Notes: a model not told the origin generated them from the sequence alone. A stretch of 64,000 nt of DNA from Verrucomicrobiota bacterium (GCA_023269675.1 JAHFSX010000005.1:186001-250000), one strand, 5' to 3'. Positions 9,004 through 18,546 are shown, counted from the first letter of the stretch. Program-made: numbers and translations.

Positions 9004-9379
9004 GAGGAGCGGGAGGCGGGGAAGCGGGTTTTGCCTTCTTCTCGAAGCGCACGCAGAGGTCGGTGGCCTGGGTCTCCTTGTTCGAGAGGCCGCAGCGCTG
9101 GCCGAAGGGGTTCACGACGAAATGCTTGCACCAGCTGCAGCTCCGCTGCCGCTCATCGTCGCTGAAGACGGAAAGGGCGCGGGGCTTGTCGGCCTCGCTG
9201 AAAACCTGCGGACGCGACGCGGCGGCGACAAAGGGGGTTTCCTCGGCCGAGGCGTAGCGCCGTCCGCAGGCCGTGCAGATGAAGGCCTCGCCGGTCTTCT
9301 TGAAGCCGTCGTATACCGGCTCCGCGCGCACGAGCGTGATCGCCCCGCAGGCGGCACACTGGATTTCCATGGATTTCAT
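8972..9379 (-). CDS. Small zinc-ribbon protein, function unknown
   Basis: 135 aa, no known function recognised. Two pairs of CxxC (CAACG near residue 8 and CTACGRRY near 36) form a typical zinc ribbon. A second cluster, CSWCKHFVVNPFGQRCGL with a later C, looks like another metal site. The C-terminus is a low-complexity proline tail (PPPAPPTPDPLNPEP) encoded by tandem repeat DNA. An alternative start is the ATG at 9370. It precedes thiH in the same direction. Could be a nucleic-acid-binding or assembly factor; this is a guess from the zinc ribbon only. Confidence 0.65.
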   Translation of the reverse strand: MKSMEIQCAACGAITLVRAEPVYDGFKKTGEAFICTACGRRYASAEETPFVAAASRPQVFSEADKPRALSVFSDDERQRSCSWCKHFVVNPFGQRCGLSNKETQATDLCVRFEKKAKPASPPPAPPTPDPLNPEP

Positions 9380-9491
9380 GTGGGGAAAGCTCCGTCAATC
9401 AAGGGGTATACAATACTACAACCGGACCGCGTCTGGAAATCCGAAAGCGTGCGGGAGCCGCGGTTATTCACGCGGGAAACCAAATCTTGGG

Positions 9492-9521
9492 TTGTGAAGA
9501 ATTTGACCCGCATGTTATAAT
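9492..9521 (+). promoter_or_regulatory. Putative promoter for the first Tat oxidoreductase gene
   Basis: TTGTGA (9492-9497), 18 bp, perfect TATAAT (9516-9521), 46 bp before the chosen ATG at 9568. Probably the promoter of the 9.5-15 kb oxidoreductase block. Confidence 0.55.
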
Positions 9522-9567
9522 TCGCCTCCATTACATTGAAAAAAGGCGGATGCGAAACGGGGGATGT

Positions 9568-10998
9568 ATGCGAGTTCAGGTTACGAGACGCGGGTTTCTG
9601 CGGGCCGGCGCGGCCACGGGGGCGATGGCCGCATTCCCGACGATCATTCCGGCGCGCGTGTTGGGGCAGCAGGCCCCCTCGAAAAAGATTCAGGTGGGGG
9701 TGATCGGCTGCGGCCGCATCGCCGGCGGCATGGACATCCCGGGGATCTGGAACAACCAGGACGCGGCGACCCTGGTGGCGCTGTCGGACTGCGATGTCAA
9801 GCGCATGCGCACCACCAAGCAGAAGACGGGCGCGCTCTTCGCGGGGGATCTGCCGGACCTCAAGCTGTATCAGAATTACCACGAGCTGCTGGCGGACAAG
9901 GCGGTGGACGCGGTGATGATCTGCACGCCGGACTTCTGGCACGCGCAGCAGTGCGTGGACGCGGCCCTCGCCGGCAAGGACGTGTATGTGCAGAAGCCGC
10001 TCGCCATGACCATCTATGAGAGCCGCTGCATCGTGGACGTGATGAAGAAGACCGGCCGCGTGTTCCACCTCGGCACGCAGCAGCGCTCGGAGGGCAAGGG
10101 CACTTTCGGCCCGCAGTTCCGCAAGGCGGCGGAGTATGTGTCGAACGGGCGCCTGGGCCGGATCAAGACGGTCGAGGTGGGGCTGCCGCAGGATCCCGAC
10201 GAGCCGGCCGACTGGCCGCTGGTGCAGCCGGTGCCCGACACGCTGGACTACGACATGTGGCTGGGCTACACGCCCGCCGAGTTTTATTCCGAGCTGCGCA
10301 CGTTTCCCCAGGGCAAGGGCGAGGAGGCGGATTTCGGCCGCCCCGGCTGGATGGTGATGCAGAACTACAGCATGGGCATGATCGCCAACTGGGGCGCGCA
10401 CCACATCGACATCGTCCAGTGGGCGCTGGGCATGGAGGCCTCCGGCCCGGTGAAGATCCGCGGGCGGGCGGATTTTCCGAAACGCCGCCTGTGGAACGCG
10501 CACGGCAAGCTGGACGTCAAGATGGAGTACGCGAACGGCGCGGTGCTGCACGTGGCGGACGAGAGCGTCTACCCCAACGGCGTGCGCTTCGTGGGCGAGA
10601 AGGGCTGGATTTTCTGCGGGCGCGGTTCGGTCAAAACCATGTCGAACGATCCGGGCGGCGGCAAGCACGGCTACTGGCGCCCGCTGGAGGCGAGCGCGCC
10701 GGCGCTCATCACGGGCGAGGTGGAGAAGCCGCTGGTGCGCAACCTGAGCCACCACCGCGTCTGGCTGGAGAGCATCCGCACGCGGCAGCCCACGAACATC
10801 CTGCCCGAGGCCGCGCACCGCACGACCAGCGCGTGCATCCTGGCCTACACGGCCATGAATCTGAAGCGGCCCCTCACGTGGGATCCCGCGGCCGAACGCT
10901 TTGTGAACGACGAGGCGGCCAACGCCACGCTCTCGCGTCCCGAGCGCGCGCCCTACGGCGTGCGCCACGCGCTGAAGCGGGCGGGCTGGGCTGTGTGA
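9568..10998 (+). CDS. Tat-exported Gfo/Idh/MocA family oxidoreductase
   Basis: 476 aa. A twin-arginine signal (TRRGFLRAGAATG) precedes a Rossmann domain (VGVIGCGRIAGG near residue 43) and the family EKP-type motif, here QKPLAMTIYE. The C-terminal alpha/beta domain contains NWGAHHIDIVQWALG, typical of this subfamily. The family oxidises or reduces sugars and cyclitols with NAD(P), and secreted members often keep the cofactor tightly bound. Start ATG 9568 has GGGGG upstream; ATG 9550 is in frame but has no spaced ribosome site. It is followed by ThuA and two more relatives. Exact substrate cannot be read from the sequence. Confidence 0.88.
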   Translation: MRVQVTRRGFLRAGAATGAMAAFPTIIPARVLGQQAPSKKIQVGVIGCGRIAGGMDIPGIWNNQDAATLVALSDCDVKRMRTTKQKTGALFAGDLPDLKLYQNYHELLADKAVDAVMICTPDFWHAQQCVDAALAGKDVYVQKPLAMTIYESRCIVDVMKKTGRVFHLGTQQRSEGKGTFGPQFRKAAEYVSNGRLGRIKTVEVGLPQDPDEPADWPLVQPVPDTLDYDMWLGYTPAEFYSELRTFPQGKGEEADFGRPGWMVMQNYSMGMIANWGAHHIDIVQWALGMEASGPVKIRGRADFPKRRLWNAHGKLDVKMEYANGAVLHVADESVYPNGVRFVGEKGWIFCGRGSVKTMSNDPGGGKHGYWRPLEASAPALITGEVEKPLVRNLSHHRVWLESIRTRQPTNILPEAAHRTTSACILAYTAMNLKRPLTWDPAAERFVNDEAANATLSRPERAPYGVRHALKRAGWAV

Positions 10999-11003
10999 CG
11001 GGG

Positions 11004-11066
11004 ATGTGGCACGCCCATCCTTGGGCGTGCGTTCGACCCATGCGCAGGGAGGCGCATGGCACCTTC
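11004..11066. repeat. Two-hairpin dispersed repeat, copy A
   Basis: Hairpin 1 is GCACGCCCA-tcct-TGGGCGTGC; hairpin 2 is a CCATGCGCA / GCGCATGG stem with one altered base. It lies between two co-directional genes. Confidence 0.75.
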
Positions 11067-11087
11067 GGGAGAGGAGCGAAAGCGGAA

Positions 11088-11774
11088 ATGTCAGTACTGA
11101 TCTACACGCGCAACCATACGCCGGACGGCAAGGGCTTCGTCCACGACAACATCGCGTCGAGCGTCGCGGCGCTCAAGGAGCTGTGCGCCCAGGCGGGCCT
11201 GGAGGCCGAGGCGTCGGACGATCCGGCGGTTTTCACGGAGGCGGGGCTCAAGCCGCGCGAGGCGGTGGTGTTCGCGAACAGCAACAACGAGGCGTTCGCG
11301 ACGGACGCCCAGCGCGGGGCCTTGCTGGACTATGTCTACAACGGCGGCGCGTTCATGGGCGTCCACTCCGCCACCGGTTCCGAGCGCAAGTCCGAGGCGT
11401 TCCGGCAGATGCTGGGCGCGCGCTTCGCGTGGCACCCGCCGCTGCAGCCCTTCACCCTGCTGGTGAACGACCGGCGGCATCCGGCCACGGCGCACCTGGG
11501 CGCGACCTGGGAGTGGGCCGACGAGGCCTACGTGTGCGACTGCGTGCCGGACATCCATGTGCTGCTGGATCTCGATGTCGCGACACTGGTCAAGGCGCCG
11601 CGCGACAAGCGCCTGGAGAGCTTCGCCAACGGGCGCTATCCGTTGGCCTGGTGCCGGCGGCACGGCGAAGGCCGCGTGTTTTACACGGCGCTCGGACACA
11701 AGAAAGAGCACTATCAGGACGCGGCGTTCCGAACCCATCTGAGCAAGGGCTTGCTCTGGGCCATGGGGCGGTAG
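11088..11774 (+). CDS. ThuA family protein
   Basis: 228 aa, no signal peptide, class I glutamine-amidotransferase-like fold of the ThuA (trehalose utilisation) family. GGAFMGVHSATGSE is the family core and GARFAWHPP follows as usual. ThuA proteins take part in 3-keto-disaccharide metabolism, often next to Gfo/Idh/MocA oxidoreductases, exactly as here. ATG at 11088 is preceded by GAGGAG about 11 nt upstream. Because this one is apparently cytoplasmic while its neighbours carry Tat signals, the pathway may be split across the membrane. The precise reaction is not deducible. Confidence 0.85.
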   Translation: MSVLIYTRNHTPDGKGFVHDNIASSVAALKELCAQAGLEAEASDDPAVFTEAGLKPREAVVFANSNNEAFATDAQRGALLDYVYNGGAFMGVHSATGSERKSEAFRQMLGARFAWHPPLQPFTLLVNDRRHPATAHLGATWEWADEAYVCDCVPDIHVLLDLDVATLVKAPRDKRLESFANGRYPLAWCRRHGEGRVFYTALGHKKEHYQDAAFRTHLSKGLLWAMGR

Positions 11775-11795
11775 ACCGTTTTCCGAATGATTGGT

Positions 11796-11875
11796 TCAAC
11801 GCGCAACGCTCAAGGGCAGCGGACGCTTTTCACTTGAGCGTTGAACGTTCGGCGTTGGAAGTTGAACGTTTCGGG
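11796..11875. repeat. GTTGAACGTT-type degenerate tandem repeat
   Basis: Copies of the block TTGAGCGTTGAACGTTCGG and variants (CGCAACGCTCAAG in inverse sense at the left, GTTGAACGTTTCGG at the right) fill the gap between thuA and the second oxidoreductase. The same units recur at several other loci in the window. Confidence 0.6.
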
Positions 11876-11942
11876 CAGGTTGTGAAACGAAGGAAGGGAC
11901 GGCTCCCCGAGCCGTCCGACAGAGGTCAAAAAGGAGAGAGAA

Positions 11943-13355
11943 ATGGTAACGGTTTCAAGACGCGGGTTTATGCAGGCGGGCGGCATCGCGGGCGCGATGA
12001 CGGTGATGCCGAATCTGATTCCGGCGCGCGTGCTGGGGCAGGCGGCGCCGAGCAAATTGCTCAATATCGGCATCGTGGGCTGCGGCCGCATCTCCTCGAC
12101 CCTGGAGATGCCGGGCCTGTTCAAGCTGACCGATATGGCGCGCATCGCGGCGGTCTGCGATCTGGATTCCAAACGGCTGGCTTTCGCCAAGCAGCGGGTC
12201 GAGACCGAGTACAAGAAACGCCTCAAGACCGACGGCTACACGGTCAAGACCTTCAGCGATTACCACGCGATGCTGGCGGACAAGGGCATCGACGCGGTGA
12301 TGGTGTGTACGCCCGACCACTGGCACGCGCTGTGCGCGATCGAGTGCGCGCTCGCGGGCAAGGACATCTGGGTGCAGAAGCCCTTCGCCCAGACGATCCA
12401 CGAGGGCCGTTCGCTGGCGGAGGTGGTGCGCCAGAAGGGCACCGTCCTGCAGGTCGGGTCGCAGCAGCGCTCCAGCAAGCAGTTCCGCACGGCGTGCGAG
12501 CTGGTGCGCAACGGCCGCCTGGGTCAGATCAAGCGCGTCGAGGTCGGTTTCGGCAAGGACAAGGACGGCGGCCGCAAGGAGGAGATGCCGGTGCCGGCGA
12601 ACCTCGACTACAACACCTGGCTGGGGCCGACGCCGCTGGCGTATTACACCGAAGACCGCGTCCACAACCAGGACACGGCCAAACTCGGGACCCGCCCGGG
12701 CTGGATCCAGATGGAGCCGTACGGCTGGGGCATGATCACCAACTGGGGCGCGCACCACATGGATATCGTGCAGTGGGGCCTGGGCACGGAAGACGGCGGC
12801 CCGCTGGAAGTTTCCGGCACGTGCGGCTGGCTGACGCAGGGCCTCTGGAACGCGCATGCCGAGTTCGACCTGCTTTACAAGTATCCGAAAAACATTGACG
12901 TGAGCGTGTGCAACAAGTATCCGAACGGCGTGCGCTTCATCGGCGAGAAGGGCTGGATCTTCGTGAGCCGCGGCGCGGAGAAGGTGACCGCCAGCGATCC
13001 GACCATGCCGGGCAAGTCGCTGAAGGCGCTCGACGCGAGCGATCCCAAGCTGCTCGCGGACGAGCTGGGGTCGGACGCCGTGCGTCTGCACAAGAGCGAT
13101 GACCACGTCAAGGACTGGCTGCAGGCGATTCGGGGCCGCACGACCGGCGTGACCAATGCCGAGAGCGCGCACCGTTCGACCTCGGTCTGCACGCTGGGCC
13201 ACATGTGCATGAAGACCGGCAAGACGCTCAAATGGGACGCCAAGACCGAGACGACCGACAACGCCGAGGCCAACAAGCTGATGGCCTGTCCCGAGCGCGA
13301 CCAGTTCAGCATCCCGAAGGTGCTGAAGGCGGCGGGAATCACGGTCAAGGTGTAA
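11943..13355 (+). CDS. Tat-exported Gfo/Idh/MocA family oxidoreductase
   Basis: 470 aa. Twin-arginine signal VSRRGFMQAGGIAG with PARVLGQA at the cleavage end, Rossmann motif NIGIVGCGRIS, the KP motif WVQKPFAQTIHEG, and NWGAHHMDIVQWGLG in the catalytic domain. It is clearly paralogous to the gene at 9568. Start ATG 11943 follows AAGGAG at good spacing. Likely acts in the periplasm on a sugar or sugar-like polyol. Together with ThuA and the lipoprotein downstream it looks like one catabolic operon, with repeats in its intergenic gaps. Confidence 0.88.
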   Translation: MVTVSRRGFMQAGGIAGAMTVMPNLIPARVLGQAAPSKLLNIGIVGCGRISSTLEMPGLFKLTDMARIAAVCDLDSKRLAFAKQRVETEYKKRLKTDGYTVKTFSDYHAMLADKGIDAVMVCTPDHWHALCAIECALAGKDIWVQKPFAQTIHEGRSLAEVVRQKGTVLQVGSQQRSSKQFRTACELVRNGRLGQIKRVEVGFGKDKDGGRKEEMPVPANLDYNTWLGPTPLAYYTEDRVHNQDTAKLGTRPGWIQMEPYGWGMITNWGAHHMDIVQWGLGTEDGGPLEVSGTCGWLTQGLWNAHAEFDLLYKYPKNIDVSVCNKYPNGVRFIGEKGWIFVSRGAEKVTASDPTMPGKSLKALDASDPKLLADELGSDAVRLHKSDDHVKDWLQAIRGRTTGVTNAESAHRSTSVCTLGHMCMKTGKTLKWDAKTETTDNAEANKLMACPERDQFSIPKVLKAAGITVKV

Positions 13356-13361
13356 CCGTTC

Positions 13362-13477
13362 GGAAGACAGAGGACAGAAGCCAGAAGACAGAAGTCAGCA
13401 GAGTGCCTGATCGTCACGCGTATGTGTTTTGCACCCGCTTATATTCTGACTTCTGACTTCTGACTTCTGGTTTCCGA
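13362..13477. repeat. AGAAGTCAG / CTGACTTCT tandem repeats in inverted arrangement
   Basis: Left arm 13362-13402 has GGAAGACAGAGGACAGAAG-type units; right arm about 13445-13470 has three CTGACTTCT units. The arms are roughly complementary, so a long imperfect hairpin is possible between the two oxidoreductase genes. Confidence 0.65.
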
Positions 13478-13517
13478 TTCCTAGTATGGCAACGATGACG
13501 GCTTAAGGGAAAAGACG

Positions 13518-14897
13518 ATGAAAAAGATGATGATGTGTGCGGGCGCGGCGGCGGTGCTGCTGGCCGGCTGCGAAACGGACAAGACGTGTTGCGACCAGAT
13601 TCAGGAGGGACCGACCGTGAAACTGATCACCTTGGATCCGGGGCACTTCCATGCCGCGCTGATCCAGAACCGGATGTATCCGGACGTGTCGCCGAAGGTG
13701 CATATCTATGCGCCGGAAGGCAGCGACCTTCAGATGCACATGGCCCGCATCAACGGCTTCAACACGCGCACCAACCAGCCGACGGCGTGGCAGAGCGAGG
13801 TCTACACGGGCGCGGACTTCCTCGACAAGATGCTCAAGGACAAGGCCGGCAACGTGGTGGTGCTCGCGGGCAACAACTCGCGCAAGACCGAGTACATCCT
13901 CAAGTGCGTCCAGGCCGGCTACAACGTGCTTTCCGACAAGCCGATGGCCATCACGCCGAAGGACTTTGAGCTGCTCAAGCAGGCGTTCGACGTGGCCAGG
14001 CAGAAGGGCGTGCTGCTCTACGACATCATGACCGAGCGCAACGAGATCACCTCCATGCTGCAGCGCGAGCTGTCGCTCTTCCCGAACGTCTACGGCACGC
14101 AGGAGAAGGGCACGCCGGACGATCCGGCCGTGACCAAGGAGAGCGTGCATCACTTCTGCAAGCTGGTGGCGGGCAAGCCGCTGCAGCGGCCGCCGTGGTA
14201 TTACGACACCCGGCAGCAGGGCGAGGCGATCGTGGACGTCAACACGCACCTGACCGACCTGGTGCAGTGGGAAACCTTCCCGAACGTGACGCTCGCGCCG
14301 TCGGACATCCAGGTGGTCAAGGCCCGCACCTGGAACACGCCGGTCACGCTGGAGCAGTTCACGACCTCGACCTCGATCGCGCAGTGGCCGGAGTACCTGA
14401 AGCAGGACCTCGACGCCCACGGCGTGCTGCAGTGCAAGGCCAACGGCGCGTTCACGTATGCCATCAAAGGCGTGTATGCGAAGGTGTCCGTGCTCTGGAA
14501 CTTCCAGCCGCCGGCCGGCGCGGGCGACACGCATTACTCGCTGATGCGCGGCACCACGAGCGAACTGATCATCCGTCAAGGCGCGGAGCAGAAGTATAAG
14601 CCGATGCTCTACGTCGAGCCGCGCGCGGGCGCGGATGCCGCGGCGCTTGAAAAGGCGCTGGCCGCGGCGCTGGTCAAGATCAACGCCAAGTACCCCGGGG
14701 TCGGCTCGGAGAAGACCGCGAAGGGGTGGCAGATCACGATCCCGGCCTCCTACTCGGTGGGACACGAGGCGCACTTCGGCCAGGTGGCGGAGAAGTATCT
14801 GGGCTACCTGAAGAACCGCGACATGCCGGCGTGGGAAGTCCCGAACATGCTGGTGAAGTACTACACCCTGATGGAAGCCTATAAGCTGAGCCGCTAA
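13518..14897 (+). CDS. Lipoprotein of the Gfo/Idh/MocA superfamily
   Basis: 459 aa. Signal peptide II with lipobox LLAGC (Cys near residue 18), followed by a divergent nucleotide-binding half (KLITLDPGHFHAALI in place of a Rossmann GxGxxG) and the conserved SDKPMAITPKDF motif. The second half resembles the putative oxidoreductase C-terminal family seen in Bacteroidetes and PVC bacteria. It probably sits in the outer or inner membrane facing the periplasm beside the Tat-exported relatives. RBS is weak (AAGGGAAAAG upstream). A strong hairpin after the stop closes the unit. Loss of the glycine-rich loop means cofactor binding is uncertain. Confidence 0.78.
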   Translation: MKKMMMCAGAAAVLLAGCETDKTCCDQIQEGPTVKLITLDPGHFHAALIQNRMYPDVSPKVHIYAPEGSDLQMHMARINGFNTRTNQPTAWQSEVYTGADFLDKMLKDKAGNVVVLAGNNSRKTEYILKCVQAGYNVLSDKPMAITPKDFELLKQAFDVARQKGVLLYDIMTERNEITSMLQRELSLFPNVYGTQEKGTPDDPAVTKESVHHFCKLVAGKPLQRPPWYYDTRQQGEAIVDVNTHLTDLVQWETFPNVTLAPSDIQVVKARTWNTPVTLEQFTTSTSIAQWPEYLKQDLDAHGVLQCKANGAFTYAIKGVYAKVSVLWNFQPPAGAGDTHYSLMRGTTSELIIRQGAEQKYKPMLYVEPRAGADAAALEKALAAALVKINAKYPGVGSEKTAKGWQITIPASYSVGHEAHFGQVAEKYLGYLKNRDMPAWEVPNMLVKYYTLMEAYKLSR

Positions 14898-14924
14898 CGT
14901 TGCCGGATCAGGCATAAAAATGGC

Positions 14925-14960
14925 CGCGCCCGTCTGTGCTTCAGGCGGGCGCGTTCATTT
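14925..14960 (+). terminator. Intrinsic terminator after the oxidoreductase block
   Basis: A 12-bp stem (CGCGCCCGTCTG / CAGGCGGGCGCG, one wobble pair) with loop TGCTT, followed by TTCATTT. It ends the unit that begins at about 9568. Confidence 0.7.
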
Positions 14961-15110
14961 GTGCGAATGACACATGCGGGTTAAGGGACTCAGGCCCTGC
15001 CAAAATGAAGGGAAGTCGGTTTTAGGCAGTGGCATGAGAAGCAAAATCTGATATAGTGAAGCTTTGAAATGGACATTAGGGCCGCATGGGCTGGGAAGGT
15101 GGACGCGAAG

Positions 15111-18100
15111 ATGCGGGTGTGGTGTAAATTATTGGCGTGTGCGGCCGCGTCGGCCGCGTGGCTGTCGGCTTCGGCATCGGTCGTGCTGGTGGAGGCCGAA
15201 TCGTTCGCGGACACGGGCGGCTGGGTCATCGACACGCAGTTCGTCGACGCGATGGGCTCGGCGTATCTTCTGGCGCACGGCAAGGGCGTGCCGGTGACGG
15301 ACGCGGCCACCACGGTCACCCTGCCCGCCGCAGGCGCGTGGCGGCTGTGGGTGCGCACGCGCGACTGGGTGCCGGACTATGCGGGCGAGAAGCCGGGCCG
15401 CTTTCAGATCGCCCTCAACGGCGTGACTTTGCCGGCCGTGTTCGGCGTCGCGCCGGCGGCCTGGGGGTGGGTGGACGGCGGCACGGTGACGCTCGCGAAT
15501 CCCGACATGGGAATCCGCCTGATCGATCAGACCGGATTTGAAGGCCGTGTGGACGCGCTGGCGTTCACGGATGACCTCGAGGCCGGCGCGCCGCCCGCAG
15601 GCGGCGCGGCGCTGGCCGCTTGGCGCGCGCAGGTGCGCGGAGAGGGGATGCTGCCGGAACGGTCCGGCGATTACGATCTCGTGGTGGTGGGCGGCGGGCT
15701 CGCCGGCACCTGCGCCGCGATCGCGGCGGCGGAGACCAATCTGACCGTCGCGCTGATTCAGGACCGGCCTGTGCTGGGCGGCAACGGCAGCGGCGAGATC
15801 CGCGTCCAGACCCAGGGCGAGAAGCGGCACCGCATCGTGACGGCGGTCGCTAACGACGCGCTGAACATGAGCAGCAACTCGGTCACCTATGACGCGCGCC
15901 GCCTGGGCGAGGTTGCCAAGCACCCGAACATCCATCTCTTCACCGGCTGGCGCGCTTACGGCGCGGTCACGAACGGATCGCGGCAGATCGTCGCGGTCGA
16001 TGCGCGCGACATGCGCACCGGCGAGCGCTGCCGGTTCCGCGCGCCGCTCTTCGCGGACTGCACCGGCGACGCGTGGCTCGGCTACTGGGCCGGCGCGTCA
16101 TACCACATGGGCCGCGAGGCCTCCAACGAGTTCGCCGAGGCGCGCGCGCCCAAAACCGCCGACGCCATGACCATGGGCAGCACGCTCATGTGGACCACGC
16201 GCGCGGCGGACGCTCCGGCCGCGTTTCCGGCGGTGCCCTGGGCGCTGACGGTCGCGGGCAGCCGCTCCGCCACGGGCGGCGACTGGTATTGGGAATACGG
16301 CATGTCCCTGGACACAATCGCCGATGCCGAGGCCATCCGCGATCATCTCTTCCGCGCGATCTACGGCAACTTCTACAACGCCAAGAAGAACGCCGCGAAC
16401 GCGACCCTCGAGCTCGACTGGGTCCCGTATGTGGCCGGCAAGCGCGAGTCGCGGCGCCTGCTCGGCGACCACGTCCTGACGCAGAGCGAGATCCAGCAGG
16501 GGGTCTATTTCGAAGACGCGGTGGGGTCGGCCACGTGGGCCATCGACCTCCACTACACGACCACGGTCAGCTACATCTCCACCTATATCCCGTCGGCCGT
16601 CTCCAAGTGGTACTATCCTTTCCGCTGCCTCTACTCGCGCGACGTGCCCAACCTCTTCATGGCCGGCCGCAACATCAGCGTCAGCCACGTGGCGCTGGGC
16701 AGCCCGCGCGTGATGAACACCTGCGGCCAGATGGGCGTGGCGGTGGGCTATGCGGCGGGCCTGTGCAAGCAGTACGGCTGCCTGCCGCGCGACATCTACC
16801 GCAGTCCGGCCCGGACGGCCGAGCTGCAGCTGACGATCGGCGGCATCTTTCCGGAGCGTGTGACCGTCGAGCCCGAACCGCCCGAGGTCGCCGTGCAGGT
16901 GGACAATGACGACGTGCCCCCCGCCGACGTCCGCGGCACGTGGACCGGCAGCGTCAGCGCGGCGGGGCAGTTCGAGGGGACCAACTACCTGAACGACGGC
17001 AACGCCGGCAAGGGGCCTGACAAGTGGATCCGCTACGCGCCTGACCTGCCCGAGAGCGCGTACTACGAGGTGCGCCAGAAGTGGAGCGCGGGCGACAACC
17101 GCGCCACGAACGTGACGGTGGAGGTCGTCCACGCCGACGGCACCAACGCGGTACAGGTGAACATGCGCCAGAACGGCGGGGTGTGGAACACGCTGGGCGT
17201 CTGGCGGTTTACGGAGGGAGCGGCCGGCAGCGCGCGCATCCTGACCGAAGGGACCGCCGGGGGTTACGTGATCGCGGACGCCTTCCGCTTTGTCAAGAGC
17301 GCCACGCTGGCGGTGGACAACCCCGCCGCCGAACTTGCGGGCACGTGGGTCGGCAGCGTCAGCAGCACCGGACAGTTCTATGGCACCAACTATCTGCACA
17401 ACGGCGGCCTGGCGTCGGCCAGCCTCTGGGCGCGCTACCGGCCCAACCTGGCCGAGGCCGGCATGTACCGCCTGCAGCAGATGTGGAACGGCTCTGCCGG
17501 GCGCGCGACGGCCGCGAAGATCGAGGTGGCCTACGCCGACGGCACGCTGACCAATGCGGTGGACATGAGCAAGAACTCCGGCGTGTGGAACACGCTGGGC
17601 GTGTACCGTTTCGCGGCGGGCACGAACGGCTTCGCGCGCGTGCTGACGCTCGGCTCTTCGGGGTTGACCGTGATCGCCGACGCGTGCCGCTGGATCCGGG
17701 CGGACGACGTGATCGTGGACAACGCCGACGCCGCGGGCGTGACGTGGTCGGGCAAGTGGACCGGGAGCCAGAGCGAGTCCAAGCGGTACGGCACCAACTA
17801 CCTGCACAACGGCAAAGCCTCCTCGCCCACGAACTGGGTGCGCTTCACGCCGCAGATCCGCGCGGCGGGCCCGTACGAGGTGCGCACGATCTGGAACGGT
17901 TCCGACCGCGCCACGAACGTGACCGTGGAGATCACGCACGCGGGCGGCACGGACACGGTGCAGGTAAACATGAAAACGAACAGCGGCGTGTGGAACGTGC
18001 TGGGCGTGTGGCCGTTCGAGGCGGGCGGCGCCGGCAGCGTGCGGATTCTCACCGAGGGCGCGGGCGCGAACACGGTCATCGCCGACGCGGTCTGGTTCGC

Positions 18101-18521
18101 GCCTTACGCCGCGCCGTCGGACGCTTCCGATTGGGACGCCAACGGGCTGCCCGACGACTGGGAGCGCGCCAACTTCCTGAATGCGGGCGGCGTCGACCCC
18201 GATGCGGATGGCGACGGCGACGGATTGTGCAACTTCGGCGAGTACCTGGCGGGCACGGATCCGACGGATGCCCGCTCGATCTTCTCGATCCGCGAGATGC
18301 TGAACGGCGAGGCCGGCGGCGAGCCGCAGCCGTCGACGCTGGTGCTGCGGTGGCCGAGTGTGGAAGGTCGGGTTTACGATGTGTCACGGGCCGCGACGGC
18401 GGGGGGCGCGTTCACCGTGCTGGAGGCGGGGTTGCCGGCCACGCCGCCGATGAACAGCTATGCGGTCACGACCGACGGGGCCTCGGGGTTTTTCAAGGTC
18501 ACCGCGCGTTTCGCGCAATAG
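15111..18521 (+). CDS. Exported FAD-dependent oxidoreductase with three golvesin-like C-terminal domains
   Basis: 1136 aa. Signal peptide MRVWCKLLACAAASAAWLSASA, an N-terminal beta-sandwich (about 22-150), then a FAD_oxidored-type flavin domain beginning YDLVVVGGGLAGTCAAIAAAE near residue 185 with GGNGSGEIRV after it. Three tandem homologous domains of about 130 residues follow (starts near 605, 740, 870), each with VDN...GTW.GS...GTNYL.N and NVT.EV.HADGT-type strands, resembling golvesin C-terminal/xanthan-lyase CBM-like modules. The tail DWDANGLPDDWE...DPDADGDGDGL is a thrombospondin-3/EF-hand-like calcium region. ATG 15111 was chosen over 15069 because GGAAGGTGG precedes it and the signal peptide starts there. 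Substrate unknown; a polysaccharide is likely. Confidence 0.78.
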   Translation: MRVWCKLLACAAASAAWLSASASVVLVEAESFADTGGWVIDTQFVDAMGSAYLLAHGKGVPVTDAATTVTLPAAGAWRLWVRTRDWVPDYAGEKPGRFQIALNGVTLPAVFGVAPAAWGWVDGGTVTLANPDMGIRLIDQTGFEGRVDALAFTDDLEAGAPPAGGAALAAWRAQVRGEGMLPERSGDYDLVVVGGGLAGTCAAIAAAETNLTVALIQDRPVLGGNGSGEIRVQTQGEKRHRIVTAVANDALNMSSNSVTYDARRLGEVAKHPNIHLFTGWRAYGAVTNGSRQIVAVDARDMRTGERCRFRAPLFADCTGDAWLGYWAGASYHMGREASNEFAEARAPKTADAMTMGSTLMWTTRAADAPAAFPAVPWALTVAGSRSATGGDWYWEYGMSLDTIADAEAIRDHLFRAIYGNFYNAKKNAANATLELDWVPYVAGKRESRRLLGDHVLTQSEIQQGVYFEDAVGSATWAIDLHYTTTVSYISTYIPSAVSKWYYPFRCLYSRDVPNLFMAGRNISVSHVALGSPRVMNTCGQMGVAVGYAAGLCKQYGCLPRDIYRSPARTAELQLTIGGIFPERVTVEPEPPEVAVQVDNDDVPPADVRGTWTGSVSAAGQFEGTNYLNDGNAGKGPDKWIRYAPDLPESAYYEVRQKWSAGDNRATNVTVEVVHADGTNAVQVNMRQNGGVWNTLGVWRFTEGAAGSARILTEGTAGGYVIADAFRFVKSATLAVDNPAAELAGTWVGSVSSTGQFYGTNYLHNGGLASASLWARYRPNLAEAGMYRLQQMWNGSAGRATAAKIEVAYADGTLTNAVDMSKNSGVWNTLGVYRFAAGTNGFARVLTLGSSGLTVIADACRWIRADDVIVDNADAAGVTWSGKWTGSQSESKRYGTNYLHNGKASSPTNWVRFTPQIRAAGPYEVRTIWNGSDRATNVTVEITHAGGTDTVQVNMKTNSGVWNVLGVWPFEAGGAGSVRILTEGAGANTVIADAVWFAPYAAPSDASDWDANGLPDDWERANFLNAGGVDPDADGDGDGLCNFGEYLAGTDPTDARSIFSIREMLNGEAGGEPQPSTLVLRWPSVEGRVYDVSRAATAGGAFTVLEAGLPATPPMNSYAVTTDGASGFFKVTARFAQ

Positions 18522-18546
18522 GTTGCGGGAAAGCGGCGAATGCCGT

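Noticed and set aside
13362-13477. CRISPR array
   Set aside because: Units are only 8-10 bp, contiguous and without spacers; no cas genes.
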